A DNA stretch of 64,000 nucleotides, taken from contig JAGUCH010000007.1 of the NCBI GenBank assembly GCA_019096065.1, positions 4,486,501-4,550,500 on the forward strand, in the 5' to 3' direction. A program made the translations under genes and the position numbers. This document shows positions 1 through 9,211 of the stretch, in pieces. The DNA comes from Paracyclopina nana (Eukaryota; Arthropoda; Copepoda; Cyclopoida; Cyclopettidae). How positions within the stretch are numbered: the first letter of the stretch is position 1; every line of letters begins with the position of its first letter. The notes under the pieces are model-generated. The model did no database searches. It was not told the DNA's origin and was given only the letters and a program-made list of their open reading frames with translations.

Positions 1-258
1 CGTACTTCCCTATATTGACTCTCATGTGTAACCTACATAGCTAGATACTCCCCTCTCGAGCGTGCATGCATTCATTCTTTCTGTCTCGCTTACAGCTTAC
101 ACGTAAAATACACTCAGTACACATCTCGTATCAAAGTGGATACGTTCGCCTCGATCTGGTAAATCTCGGCGTAGCAGTGCTCACGGTTTCCTGGTACAAG
201 ACCAGGGATCCATCCGACTTAGCTCGAGTAGTGTCACCCACGAGGTCGGGATCCACCA
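1..258 (+). repeat. 5' LTR of element 1 (partial)
   Basis: This matches 6405-6674 almost base for base apart from a 12-bp gap, and ends in ATCCACCA. The first 18 bases of the LTR, including its TG, lie left of the window. Confidence 0.93.
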
Positions 259-463
259 TGGCGTCAGTTCTCAGTCTCTTTGCATAAGAGGCCCTTTCCT
301 AGAAGAGGGAAGGTTTGAGAAGCAGCCGAAGAAGGTTTGTGAGTGGAAAATTTCCGCCACCCTTGGCAGCATCACGACAACAAAGTGTGAGAGGCAGCCG
401 GAGAAGGTTTCGTGAGTGGAATTGTGAAAGTTCCGCCACCCTTGGCAGCATCACAACAAAAAA
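259..463 (+). other. Element 1 leader: primer binding site candidate and tandem duplication
   Basis: The leader opens with TGGCGTCAGTTCTCAG, the position and TGG start expected of a tRNA primer binding site; I do not assign the tRNA. From 317 a unit of about 72-79 bp is repeated in tandem (317-388 and 389-467). Both copies carry the same core, CGCCACCCTTGGCAGCATCAC, in shortened form CCACCCTTGGCAGCATCAC, separated by small indels. It may be a packaging or leader element, but that is inference. Confidence 0.6.
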
Positions 464-481
464 GTGTCAACAAAAGTGTCC

Positions 482-934
482 ATGAGCCAGGACTCAATTA
501 AAAGTGCTGGCGAAGAAGAGTGGCATACTGCAGATCAGAACGTATTTGCAGCACTTCAAAGGCAAGTGAAAGCCTTAGAAGAAGCCAAAGAAGAAGCGGA
601 GGGCCCCGAAGATACGCTCTTGGCAGCCACAAATAGTGACGAGGACACATTTGATACAAGTGTGGTCAGAGCAAATTTAGCGATGACCGAGAAGGAGAAT
701 CCAACTGACTTGCAATTGGCAATCGGAAAGCTTTCCGAAGCCAGAGGTGCAAGAGCACTCGAGGACCTCACCAAACAAATACATAGTCTAAAAGGACAAC
801 AGGAGTTGGTTGTCCAGGCACATGAATGCCGGAGAGAAGCTATGCGAGGCCCTGGAAAGGCAGAAGGATATTTCAGTTTCAGAAGCAAAAGAGCTCCAGA
901 AGCAGAAACAAAAATTGGTCGACCAGGAGAATAG
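482..934 (+). CDS. Element 1 Gag N-terminal coiled-coil ORF (apparently broken)
   Basis: This reading frame of about 150 codons starts at the first ATG after the leader. The product is charged (Glu, Lys, Gln, Ala) with heptad-like spacing, as in coiled-coil N-terminal regions of Gag proteins. After about position 830 the coiled-coil-like composition continues in the +1 frame, not this one. That frame runs to a TGA at 972-974, which is in frame with the ATG at 1002. A one-base indel plus a nonsense codon therefore seem to separate this segment from the main gag-pol ORF. Recoding at either site cannot be excluded. No known domain was recognised. Confidence 0.55.
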   Translation: MSQDSIKSAGEEEWHTADQNVFAALQRQVKALEEAKEEAEGPEDTLLAATNSDEDTFDTSVVRANLAMTEKENPTDLQLAIGKLSEARGARALEDLTKQIHSLKGQQELVVQAHECRREAMRGPGKAEGYFSFRSKRAPEAETKIGRPGE

Positions 935-1001
935 CATCATGCAGATTCTAAATAACCTGCCGGACGAGACCTGAGTCACTCAAGCTGACAAGGTCAAGGA
1001 G

Positions 1002-4000
1002 ATGTTCGAGAGAAAGGATGCCCTGGAATTGAAAGCACTGGCAATCACAGGCCGGTACGAAAAGGCCAACCCAACTGCCATATCGGCATCAAATGCACCG
1101 GCATCAGAGGACAGAAAAATTGTCAAGCCGGATGCAAATTTGAAGCCGAAAACGCTGAAGACTGGTGCTACAGCCATTGAGCTGCAGGTTTTTTTGAGGA
1201 CTTGGAAGACCTACGTTCAAGAGTCGGAGATCCAGAAGAAGTCCATCGATGCCCAGCACACTTACAGTCTGGTATTATTTGATGCCAATCTATCAGCCAA
1301 GATTTCAGCAAAGTTGAGTGCGGAATCGCCCCTTTTCATACAAGATGAAAATGTGGGCACTCCTTGGATCCTTTCAATGGAGAGGATCGTAGTAAACGAG
1401 TTCCAGCTGGCGTTTCCATTGTCTAAGAGAAGACTGGAGTGCTTTCGTCACAAAAGTACAAACTCAAGCGAGCTGCATGGAACGAGTTGGGCTGCATTTG
1501 AGCTGAAATGCAAAGCAGCCGAGTTCGAGAGCATGGACATAGAGACAGTAATGAAGTACCTCTATATGAGCTCTCTAGCTAACAAAGCCTTACGGAAAGA
1601 GCTTATCAAGGCCGACAACTTAGCTGGCGGCAAAGCAACGATGGAAGAGCTCAAATCGGCTGGCAATATGTATGATGTTAATACAGCCACCGAAGAGGGT
1701 TACGAGAACCCTACCGTGAAGAAGGCTGGGCCTACTGCTTATCGCAAGAAAAAGGCCATGGGCTCGAATGCTGGGGCTGAGGCCGCAGGTTCAAGCCAGA
1801 AGAAGAAGCATGGAGGTTGCTTTGAATGCGAAAGTAAAGAGCACCTCCGACCAAATTGTCCGAAGGCACCAACCTGTCAATTTTGCAAGAAGAAGGGTCA
1901 TGGGGCGGACAAGTGCTTCAAGAAGAAAGGCAAGGGCGAGGGTGGCAAGAAGAAGCCGAATGGGAACCCGACGAAAGCCATAAAAAAATTCACAGTTAAG
2001 TTGCCTTTGAGTTCTGATTTTTCTAGCACGTTGGAGTGTAAAAACGCTATTGCTTGCAATGAGGCAATACGCATTATGAAAAAATCAAAAGATAGATACT
2101 CTCTGCCGTTCATTTTTCAGAGTCGCATCAAGAGGATGGAGGAAGATGACGGAGGGGCAGGGGTTATCAAGATGGCGAAGACCAAGAGCAGAAAAAAGAA
2201 GGAGATGCAGCAGAAGATCTCCAAGGCAGTGAGCGGGCTGCGGCCCTCATGCCTACCCAATGCTACCAGGGTCACGTCATCAAGGCCAACTCCCAAGGCC
2301 AAGCTATTATTTTGCCCTGAGGTAGGGTCTGCTTTCTCTACGTATTGCCTGCCAGATACTGGAGCAACCATTACTGTGGTTGATGAGAAAGTTGCAGCGG
2401 AGATGGGGATGCCAATATATCCCAATCCGGAGACCGTCAGGAGCGTTGATGGCACCGAAGTGAAGACGAGCAGAACATGTGAGATTGCAATATCACGTGG
2501 CATGGAAGTGGTTGTAGTTACCAATGCAGTGGTCGCTTCACTTGGTGACGAAGAAGAGGTGATTGTCGATTGGCAGACACTGGAGATATTAGGCGTGGTT
2601 GGCCTAAACATTAACTCCACGGCAATCGCAGCAACCACAATGGATATGACTCTGGAGAGCTTGAAGCTCAAGTATGCAGAGGTCTTTGCAGACAAGCTTG
2701 ACAAAACCAGGTTTATGAAGGGTGAACCCATGAAGATCCACCTAGTGGATGGGGACATAAAACCTATGAGGATCTCTTCAACCAATGCCATACCGGTGCA
2801 TCTCAAAGCAGCGGCGGACAAGTGCATTAAGGATTTGGAGGATGCCGACATTGTCAAGAAGCTGAAGCCAGGGGAGATGACAGATTGGACCTCTAGAGGT
2901 TTCTTTGTCATCAAATCTGATGGGAAATCTGTCCGGTTGGTTACGGACTTTGTTCAGCTGAACAAGTACGTGAAGAGACCAACCCACCCCTTTACGTCTG
3001 CATTCCATTTGTTGAAGAGCATCCCTGCAAAGGCTCAGTGGTTTGTGGTCGGAGACTGTGCGCAGGGATACCACCAGATCAAGTTGGAAGAAAAGTCATC
3101 CTACTTGACTACATTTTTGCTACCACAGGGAAGATTCCGTTATGTGAGAGCTCCCATGGGGCTCACATCTTCCAGCGATGAGTGGTGCTGCAGGAGTGAC
3201 ATGATCATGACTGGCCTGAACGGAAAGGGAGTCAAATTGGTCGATGATGTCCTCATCTGGGGAGAAACAGAGCAGGAAGCCCTGCACAATCTGGATGTCC
3301 TCCTCAGCAACTGCAAAACCTATGGTGTCAGCTTATCACCCAAAAAGCTGCACATGGGTGAACGTGTCAAGTTTGCTGGATTCATGGTCAGCAAGAATGG
3401 TGTAGAACCACACGATGACAACTTGAAAGCAATCAGGGAGTACCCAAGGCCAGCCAACCAGTCGGATGTGCGAAGCTTTTTGGGATTGGCTCAAACTTTA
3501 GGAAGTTTCTTGCCTGATTTGGCCCACATGTCAGCTTCATTGAGGGAGCTAACCAAGGCCAAAGTTCAGTTTCAGTGGTTACCAAGACACGAAGAAGACT
3601 TCAACCAGCTGAAGAAGATCCTGACCGGACCTTTGTTGGTGAAGCATTTTGATGTCAACAAGACCACAGTGTTGACAACGGATGCCAGCAGGTTATATGG
3701 CATCGGCTACATTCTAACTCAGTATGACCCAAAAGACCCGGACAGGAGCTACCTGATTACCTGTGGGTCCAAGGTCAACTCCGCTGCTGAGAAGAATTAT
3801 GCAACTATTGAGCTGGAGTTGCTGGGAAAAGTCTATGGATGTGAGAAGAGCTCGCATTTTCTGCATGGCTGCCCAAAATTTTTGGTGAAGACTGACCACA
3901 AGCCTTTACTTGGTATTATGAATAAGGACATGGCAGAGATCACTAACTCCAGACTCTTGAGGCTTAGAGAGAGGCTACTACCATTCAACTTCGATTTGGT

Positions 4001-5867
4001 CTACCTTGAGGGGAAGTTAAACTTCATTGCAGATGCCTTGTCAAGACATCCCATTAACTTCTCAGATGACCACCCAGACGCTGAAGAAACAGAAACTTTG
4101 AAGAACTCAAAGATCAGCGTAATCTCAGCCCTCTCTGTCTCAGCACAAGAAGATCCGGCATTCCAAGAAATCCATGATGCAGCAAGAGCTGACAAGGAGT
4201 ATCAGGATCTAATTGAGGCCATCCAGGAAGACCTTCATCATCATAAGAAGAAGGGTGTGGCCATTCATGCATTAAAGCTGGTGCCCCAAAACCTGTGGGG
4301 GCAGCTTTCAGTCCAAGATGGAATGGTTGTCATTGATGGGAAACGTGTCTTCGTACCAAAGGAAGCACGTCCATTCATCTTGAGGACTCTTCATATTGCG
4401 CATCCTGGGCAAACGAAGAGCCTGGCTACGGCCAGACAATTCTACTATTGGAGTGGTATGACCAAGGATATCAGACAATCAGTAGAAGAGTGCGAAATGT
4501 GCCAGAAGTACATGGCCTCTTTACCGCATGATGAAGAAGGCGAGAACATGGTACCAACGGCCCCAATGCAGAGTATTGCAATGGATTTGGGCCATCATGA
4601 AGGGGCAGACTATTTAATAGTTGTGGACACCTTCAGTGGTTGGCCTTGGATTTTCAAGATGGTAAGATACACTAGTGAGGAAATCATCAAGAAGTTGACG
4701 ATCATTTTTGCCACATTTGGGTACCCGATCGTGATGAGATCCGACAATGCTGGATGCTTCATCTCTCACGAAATAATTGAGTTTTGTAAAGAGCATGGCA
4801 TTATCGCCACCACCAGCAGCCCATATCACCACGAGTCCAATAGGACCGAGGAAGCTAGTGTGAAAAACATGCAAAGGCTGGTTATGAAAACCAAGACCCT
4901 AAGGGAGATGGATGTCGTTGTGCTGAAATTTCGAAATCTGGCACGTGCTAACGCCAACTCCCCTGCGAAGATGTTTTTGGGCTGTCATTTGAGGACAAAA
5001 TTACCAATCTTGCATGAGATGACAAAGCTTGAGATGCCAGAACCCAGAGCTGAAAAGAAGCAATTGCCAAAAGAGATCATTCCAGATTTCAAGGTGGGGG
5101 AAAAAGTGCGCATGCAAAATGCGGTCACTAAGCTATGGGAGGATGTTGTAGTAATCCTCGAAGTTCGGCATTCCAGTAGAAGCTACGTCATCAAAAATGA
5201 TGATGGCGTGATAATTGTGAGGAATAAGCGCTTCTTATGCAAGCATAATGCGCAGGTGGCTGACCTCGATGCAAATGCATCTTTATGGCTAGTAATCGAA
5301 GCACCTCACTCAACGCCCAGCATCGAAAAAAATTGTCCCCCTGTAAATTGCACTTGGTCGGAGGTTATTATGGTTCCGCAAGGCTCCAGTGAGGAGGACA
5401 AGTCAGCTGCCGAGGCAACTGGCAGAGATGTCACGCATTGGATCTTCTATGGAGTGGCCTTTTGCGCTTTGATGGCTTTTCTATGGATTGGACTGCGGTT
5501 CAGGAAATGGCGGAAGAAGGCCAGCGCGAGGAAAAGGGCCAGAGACTCACTGTTGATCATGCACTCTCAAGCGGCCGCAAATGTGCAGCCACAGGTCTAC
5601 CCCCAAGCCCCTGCCCCATATGGCTGTCCAGGCTACGTGTCACCCTATGTCACGCCCTTCGCCTCGACAATGTCCATCGCCCCGACCCCTCATCCGATGG
5701 TTTACCAACCGTTTCCAGGAGTTGTACAGAGCTTGCCAAACATGGCTTATGGAGCCTCCCCGCTGGGAAGTTCACCAACGGTTTCGCATCCTGACTCACC
5801 CCCCTTGCCGGAGGACGAGCAGAGACGGCGAAATCGTCTCTTTGCCATCTCTTACAACAATATCTAA
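1002..5867 (+). CDS. Element 1 Gag-Pol polyprotein with C-terminal membrane segment
   Basis: This single 1621-residue ORF carries, in order: a capsid-like region; two zinc knuckles (near residues 273 and 292, CX2CX4HX4C type); an aspartic protease (LPDTGATITVVD, near 450); reverse transcriptase (VTDFVQLNKYV near 645, catalytic LVDD near 744 in place of the usual YVDD); RNase H (TTDASR near 890 and TDHKPL); and integrase with an H-H-C-C zinc site (about 1130-1170) and the D,D-35-E core (MDLG near 1193, RSDNAG near 1246, then TEEAS). Gag and Pol share one frame, so no frameshift is needed. The C-terminal 140 residues are odd: a hydrophobic helix (about 1479-1500, WIFYGVAFCALMAFLWIGL) followed by Arg/Lys and a Pro/Tyr-rich tail. 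This resembles a single-pass membrane protein fused to Pol. Confidence 0.9.
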   Translation: MFERKDALELKALAITGRYEKANPTAISASNAPASEDRKIVKPDANLKPKTLKTGATAIELQVFLRTWKTYVQESEIQKKSIDAQHTYSLVLFDANLSAKISAKLSAESPLFIQDENVGTPWILSMERIVVNEFQLAFPLSKRRLECFRHKSTNSSELHGTSWAAFELKCKAAEFESMDIETVMKYLYMSSLANKALRKELIKADNLAGGKATMEELKSAGNMYDVNTATEEGYENPTVKKAGPTAYRKKKAMGSNAGAEAAGSSQKKKHGGCFECESKEHLRPNCPKAPTCQFCKKKGHGADKCFKKKGKGEGGKKKPNGNPTKAIKKFTVKLPLSSDFSSTLECKNAIACNEAIRIMKKSKDRYSLPFIFQSRIKRMEEDDGGAGVIKMAKTKSRKKKEMQQKISKAVSGLRPSCLPNATRVTSSRPTPKAKLLFCPEVGSAFSTYCLPDTGATITVVDEKVAAEMGMPIYPNPETVRSVDGTEVKTSRTCEIAISRGMEVVVVTNAVVASLGDEEEVIVDWQTLEILGVVGLNINSTAIAATTMDMTLESLKLKYAEVFADKLDKTRFMKGEPMKIHLVDGDIKPMRISSTNAIPVHLKAAADKCIKDLEDADIVKKLKPGEMTDWTSRGFFVIKSDGKSVRLVTDFVQLNKYVKRPTHPFTSAFHLLKSIPAKAQWFVVGDCAQGYHQIKLEEKSSYLTTFLLPQGRFRYVRAPMGLTSSSDEWCCRSDMIMTGLNGKGVKLVDDVLIWGETEQEALHNLDVLLSNCKTYGVSLSPKKLHMGERVKFAGFMVSKNGVEPHDDNLKAIREYPRPANQSDVRSFLGLAQTLGSFLPDLAHMSASLRELTKAKVQFQWLPRHEEDFNQLKKILTGPLLVKHFDVNKTTVLTTDASRLYGIGYILTQYDPKDPDRSYLITCGSKVNSAAEKNYATIELELLGKVYGCEKSSHFLHGCPKFLVKTDHKPLLGIMNKDMAEITNSRLLRLRERLLPFNFDLVYLEGKLNFIADALSRHPINFSDDHPDAEETETLKNSKISVISALSVSAQEDPAFQEIHDAARADKEYQDLIEAIQEDLHHHKKKGVAIHALKLVPQNLWGQLSVQDGMVVIDGKRVFVPKEARPFILRTLHIAHPGQTKSLATARQFYYWSGMTKDIRQSVEECEMCQKYMASLPHDEEGENMVPTAPMQSIAMDLGHHEGADYLIVVDTFSGWPWIFKMVRYTSEEIIKKLTIIFATFGYPIVMRSDNAGCFISHEIIEFCKEHGIIATTSSPYHHESNRTEEASVKNMQRLVMKTKTLREMDVVVLKFRNLARANANSPAKMFLGCHLRTKLPILHEMTKLEMPEPRAEKKQLPKEIIPDFKVGEKVRMQNAVTKLWEDVVVILEVRHSSRSYVIKNDDGVIIVRNKRFLCKHNAQVADLDANASLWLVIEAPHSTPSIEKNCPPVNCTWSEVIMVPQGSSEEDKSAAEATGRDVTHWIFYGVAFCALMAFLWIGLRFRKWRKKASARKRARDSLLIMHSQAAANVQPQVYPQAPAPYGCPGYVSPYVTPFASTMSIAPTPHPMVYQPFPGVVQSLPNMAYGASPLGSSPTVSHPDSPPLPEDEQRRRNRLFAISYNNI

Positions 5868-5891
5868 AGTGTTTTTCTCTATGTTGCAGGC

Positions 5892-6107
5892 ATGTCAGAA
5901 GGCCAAGCTAACCGTCCCCCCGTAGATTGGGATCATCCGGATTGGGACCCCAACGCACCTGTCACGAAGTCCGAGGTCGTCAAGATCATAGACTTGAAGC
6001 GTGACGAGTTGGCCAGAGTAGTCAAAGATGATCGCCAGAAGTACGGCATGTTGGTAGCTGCAATGGTAGCTATTGGTGTTGGAATGTTCATATGGTGCTC
6101 AAAATGA
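5892..6107 (+). CDS. Element 1 small tail-anchored ORF (env-like position)
   Basis: This 71-codon ORF lies between pol and the 3' LTR, in another frame. It has a polar, Asp/Pro-rich N-terminus, an amphipathic Lys-rich stretch and a C-terminal hydrophobic segment (GMLVAAMVAIGVGMFIW) ending four residues later. That is a tail-anchor topology. The ATG sits 3 bases after TTTTTCTCTATGTTGCAG (AG at 5888-5889), which looks like a splice acceptor, so it may be made from a spliced message, as errantivirus env genes are. No homology was recognised. The splice use and membrane role are inference. Confidence 0.55.
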   Translation: MSEGQANRPPVDWDHPDWDPNAPVTKSEVVKIIDLKRDELARVVKDDRQKYGMLVAAMVAIGVGMFIWCSK

Positions 6108-6386
6108 TGACCAATGGAGGGGAGGTTGTTTTGACGACATCGCCTTGAAGAGCAACATAGAGAAATGAAGACACTGGATCGGATGATGGAACTGAATTTT
6201 GATACGCTATGCATTTTTCCTATTTTTCTATTTTCGTTAGGTTTTTTATGCTCTTATCGAAATTCTCGCTTGCTAGGTATGTCATAAATCCTAGGCCCCA
6301 AAATTAGTGTAGTTCGAGGTCAATTGATAGGCTAATATGTTAGTGATTACAGCTACCCAGGGGTATCCGTACCCACTTGGGGGAGG
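6108..6386 (+). other. Element 1 3' untranslated region and polypurine tract
   Basis: No long frame was seen here. It ends in the purine tract GGGGGAGG (6379-6386), the usual primer for plus-strand synthesis, immediately before the TG of the 3' LTR. Confidence 0.6.
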
Positions 6387-6674
6387 TGTTATATCACGTT
6401 GAAACGTACTTCCCTATATTGACTCTCACGTGTAACCTACATAGCTAGATACTCCCCTCTCGCGCGTGCATGCATTCATTCTTTCTGTCTCGCTTACAGC
6501 TTACACGTAAAATACACTCAGTACACATCTCGTATCAAAGTGGATACGTTCGCCTCGATCTGGTAAATCTCGGCGTAGCAGTGCTCACGGTTTCCTGGTA
6601 CAAGACCAGGGATCCATCCGACTTAGCTCGAGTAGTAGTGCCTTAAGTGTCACCCACGAGGTCGGGATCCACCA
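6387..6674 (+). repeat. 3' LTR of element 1 (288 bp)
   Basis: It starts TGTTATATCACG and ends ATCCACCA. From 6405 it matches window positions 1-258 with an added 12 bp (TAGTGCCTTAAG region) near 6634. Confidence 0.93.
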
Positions 6675-6850
6675 CGTTCAGGCTGGAAGTATGCCACGAA
6701 CATCCCTTACACCTCGCCCCCGAGGCTCGAGGCTGCTGTGGCTGTGACCAACACCACTCTCTCGCGTTCTGGCTGAAAGAATGCTACGAACATTGACCTC
6801 ACCCTCGCTGAGGCTGCGGTAGTCGAGGCTACCAAAGCTCACGAGCGGGA
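6675..6850 (+). repeat. Diverged 90-bp tandem duplication next to element 1
   Basis: CGTTCAGGCTGGAAGTATGC at 6675 recurs as CGTTCTGGCTGAAAGAATGC at 6765. Both are followed by similar GAACAT and GAGGCT-rich sequence, giving a 90-bp period. In one frame both units read similar peptides (an ATNI motif, then EAAV), so this may be remnant coding sequence. A stop codon interrupts the second copy. Confidence 0.6.
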
Positions 6851-7826
6851 GCACCTTGGGCAGCAGATCCCGTCACCCGCGCCGTCCATGGAGACGCCGA
6901 GTGCGGATGCTGTGCCCCCTGGTTCCATACACCAGGACCGTTTCCGCGTCGAGGCCGGGGGCGCCCCTGGAGAAGGAGGCCACCAACCCCGGGGTCACCG
7001 GAAGGGCATAACACAGTGGGCATTGCATCACTCAACAGAAAGTGCAACGAGCCACTATATGAGAGCTAGTCACTATACATGCATCGCAAATGCTAATAAA
7101 TCAAATTCGATCAACACGATCAATTCTCTGCTCATTCTCATGCTCCCAATTCGATTTGAATACCTGCGCAGCGAACTGCCGGGTCTGCCACACCCCCGCA
7201 CGTCACGATCGACGGCCTCGAGGCCGCGGTCGCCCAAAAGCCACACAGGGCGGGCCAGCAACCCCCCCTGAGGCAGAGCCGGAGCCGCTCCATTTCAATG
7301 CATTTCAACGCATAATTGCCGCTGCTGCAATTTACGCATCGGCCATCTTGCAGTGAGGCAAGAGAGCGCCAATAAACAAGCCGTAAAACTGGCCCCTTTA
7401 TGAGGGCTGCATGCTGTGCTTCACATGTGCAAGGCAATTATCGAGATTGTCTGTCAACGCACTAAAAGCCATTATTCTCGCATGCACAGCAGTCGCTCCA
7501 AACAACCTTCTTGTTTTACGATCGTCAAAATCTCCTATCGAGGACCGGATCGCACAAACAATTTCAATTGCCATGCTAAAACGATCACCCGAGGGTCGGA
7601 AAAATGCAGCGGATGCTGCGGGTGAGCGGTCGCTGCACAGGGGACGAGAGAGGCTATAAAAGATCGAGTACCAGGGGGAAAAGACACAGTTCTTTGGATT
7701 CACTCCAAGTTGTTACACCCCTGCTCTCGCGCTTTTTACGCCACTCTCGGTAAATATTCATTCACTTACTTTCACCAGGGCCTTAAGCCAACCCCTTTTC
7801 GCTTCTGCAGCCGCCGCTCATTCGTC
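6851..7826 (+). promoter_or_regulatory. Element 2 leader or 5' LTR-like region with TATA box and possible splice donor
   Basis: No convincing gene is seen. TATAAAAG at 7655-7662 is followed about 40 bases later by TCACTCC, an initiator-like sequence, the layout of a gypsy LTR promoter. CGGTAAAT (GT at 7750-7751) could be the donor for a spliced env message whose acceptor is at 13834. No matching 3' copy of this region was found, so I do not call it an LTR. Confidence 0.4.
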
Positions 7827-9194
7827 ATGCCTGCCGTTACTCATTCTCCTCCTCATGCCTCTGCAAATGAGGGACTCGGCGCGTCCCCGGACAGCCATGA
7901 GCCGAACATTGACCAACCGGGGCTCCAGCGAAGCTTCGAGGACGACCTCAGCGACCTGGGGGCCCAAGGGCCCGCCATTGGAGCCCGGCCAGGCCTAGAC
8001 CCCCTCGGGTTTCCTCGGGCCCCGGGGACGACTACTGCACCTACCACCGGGGCACGGCCCCGCACCGAGACCAGGGAAGATCCGCCACTCACCCAAGCCG
8101 AAGCTAACCTGGCCGGCGCCAGCCCAGGCACCGACGGCCTGTCGCAGGCCATGCTGCTGCAATTTATGAAGTCCATTGAGGCCCAGCGGCAGGCCGATGC
8201 GCAAGCTCGCCAGCGGGAGGCCGAATTACGCCTCTTGGAACTCAACACCCGCCGCCTCGAGGCCGAGAATGCCGCCGCCCGCAGCGGGCGCAAGCGCAAA
8301 CTCGAGGAGTTTGAGGACACGGAGGCCGACAAGTGGCTCACCTTTCGCCTCCATGTGGAAGCCACCTTCTTGGGGTCCAAGGATACCGAGGCTACCAAGA
8401 AGCTGGAGGTCAAACACGCCATGGTGGGCGCGGCTCTCCGCACCATCAACGAGGTGGACCTGTTCCAGACGGATGAGAACTTCACCCTCAAGCACCTGCT
8501 CGATGCCTACGAGAGGTTCTTCGTCACGGCCACGTCTTCTCAGGTGGCCCGCATCGCCCTCGAGACGGCTCATCAACGCGCCGATGAAGGAGTCCCACAG
8601 TGGCACGCCAGGCTGCGCAGCATCTTCGTCCGGGCTAAACCCGAGTTGGCCAAGGAAGTCGAGACCTACCCCGACCTGATCCGCATGTTCGTGACCAAAC
8701 TGCATCGCAAGGATGTGGTCATGGGCATTGCCGGACATAAGTTTGTCACCATGTCCGAGGCCCTAGAGGCCGCTAGCCAAGCCGAGTGCTGGTTGTCATT
8801 AGGGCAAGGCAAGGGCCGCGTCGCCTCCATGACTCCCGGGTCCGGCAACGACTCCCCAGTGGTATGCTTCTATTGCGAGCGCAAGGGCCACCGGAAGAGC
8901 GAGTGCAGAACCCTTGACTCCGATAAACGTAACGGCCTCTACGATCCCAAGGTGGACAAGTGGGCCCATGCGGCCTCCCTCAACAAAGATCAGGGAACTC
9001 GAGGTCAATCCTCCCGAGGTCGAGGACGACGACGGACCTCTGACCGAAAGGGGGCTTCCGATCGGCACGGCTCGTCCGGCAAAACCAGCAAGAAGCCGCG
9101 AGTCAACGAGATCCACGAGGCCGAGTCCAGGGAAGAGCCCGAGTCCGAGGCCTCGGACGACTCGGCACCGGGAAACGACTTGACCCGGTTGTAG
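7827..9194 (+). CDS. Element 2 Gag
   Basis: This 455-codon ORF starts at the ATG that opens MPAVTH. An acidic and Pro-rich N-terminus precedes a long Glu/Arg/Gln/Ala coiled coil (about 125-180). A capsid-like helical region follows (LTFRLHVEATF to about 320, resembling the retrotransposon gag domain). One zinc knuckle (CFYCERKGHRKSEC, near 347) and a basic Arg/Ser/Lys-rich tail complete it. The ORF is intact. The stop TAG overlaps a -1 frameshift signal (GGGAAAC, 9170-9176), and protease is read from frame -1. Confidence 0.85.
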   Translation: MPAVTHSPPHASANEGLGASPDSHEPNIDQPGLQRSFEDDLSDLGAQGPAIGARPGLDPLGFPRAPGTTTAPTTGARPRTETREDPPLTQAEANLAGASPGTDGLSQAMLLQFMKSIEAQRQADAQARQREAELRLLELNTRRLEAENAAARSGRKRKLEEFEDTEADKWLTFRLHVEATFLGSKDTEATKKLEVKHAMVGAALRTINEVDLFQTDENFTLKHLLDAYERFFVTATSSQVARIALETAHQRADEGVPQWHARLRSIFVRAKPELAKEVETYPDLIRMFVTKLHRKDVVMGIAGHKFVTMSEALEAASQAECWLSLGQGKGRVASMTPGSGNDSPVVCFYCERKGHRKSECRTLDSDKRNGLYDPKVDKWAHAASLNKDQGTRGQSSRGRGRRRTSDRKGASDRHGSSGKTSKKPRVNEIHEAESREEPESEASDDSAPGNDLTRL

Positions 9195-9211
9195 AGAGCT
9201 CCGGCCGGGTC
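9170..9211 (+). promoter_or_regulatory. Predicted -1 ribosomal frameshift signal, element 2 gag/pro
   Basis: The heptamer G GGA AAC (9170-9176) lies in the gag frame in the canonical X XXY YYZ phase. A 5-base spacer follows, then a 7-bp stem GACCCGG/CCGGGTC (9182-9188 with 9205-9211). The -1 frame is open across the site and runs straight into protease. GGGAAAC is a known retroviral gag-pro slip site. Function here is inferred. Confidence 0.65.

Larger units (their letters stand above)
1..6674 (+). mobile_element. LTR retrotransposon 1 (Ty3/gypsy type), 5' LTR cut by window edge
   Basis: Two copies of the same terminal sequence flank a gag-pol region. The left copy (1-258) starts 18 bases inside the LTR as judged from the complete right copy (6387-6674, 288 bp, TG...CA). 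The visible LTRs differ by about two substitutions (near 25 and 59) plus a 12-bp insertion near 6634 in the right copy, so the insertion is fairly young. A primer-binding-site candidate begins with TGG right after the left LTR, and a purine tract (GGGGGAGG, 6379-6386) abuts the right LTR. Domain order protease, RT, RNase H, integrase places it in Ty3/gypsy. The left target duplication is outside the window. Confidence 0.93.

Noticed and set aside
66-287. 73-codon frame in the 5' LTR of element 1
   Set aside because: It lies inside and across the end of the LTR, is not repeated intact in the 3' LTR context, and has no recognisable domain.
6888-7271. 127-codon frame left of element 2 gag
   Set aside because: Low-complexity Pro/Gly/Arg composition in GC-rich sequence; it may hold remnant coding sequence but cannot be supported as a gene.
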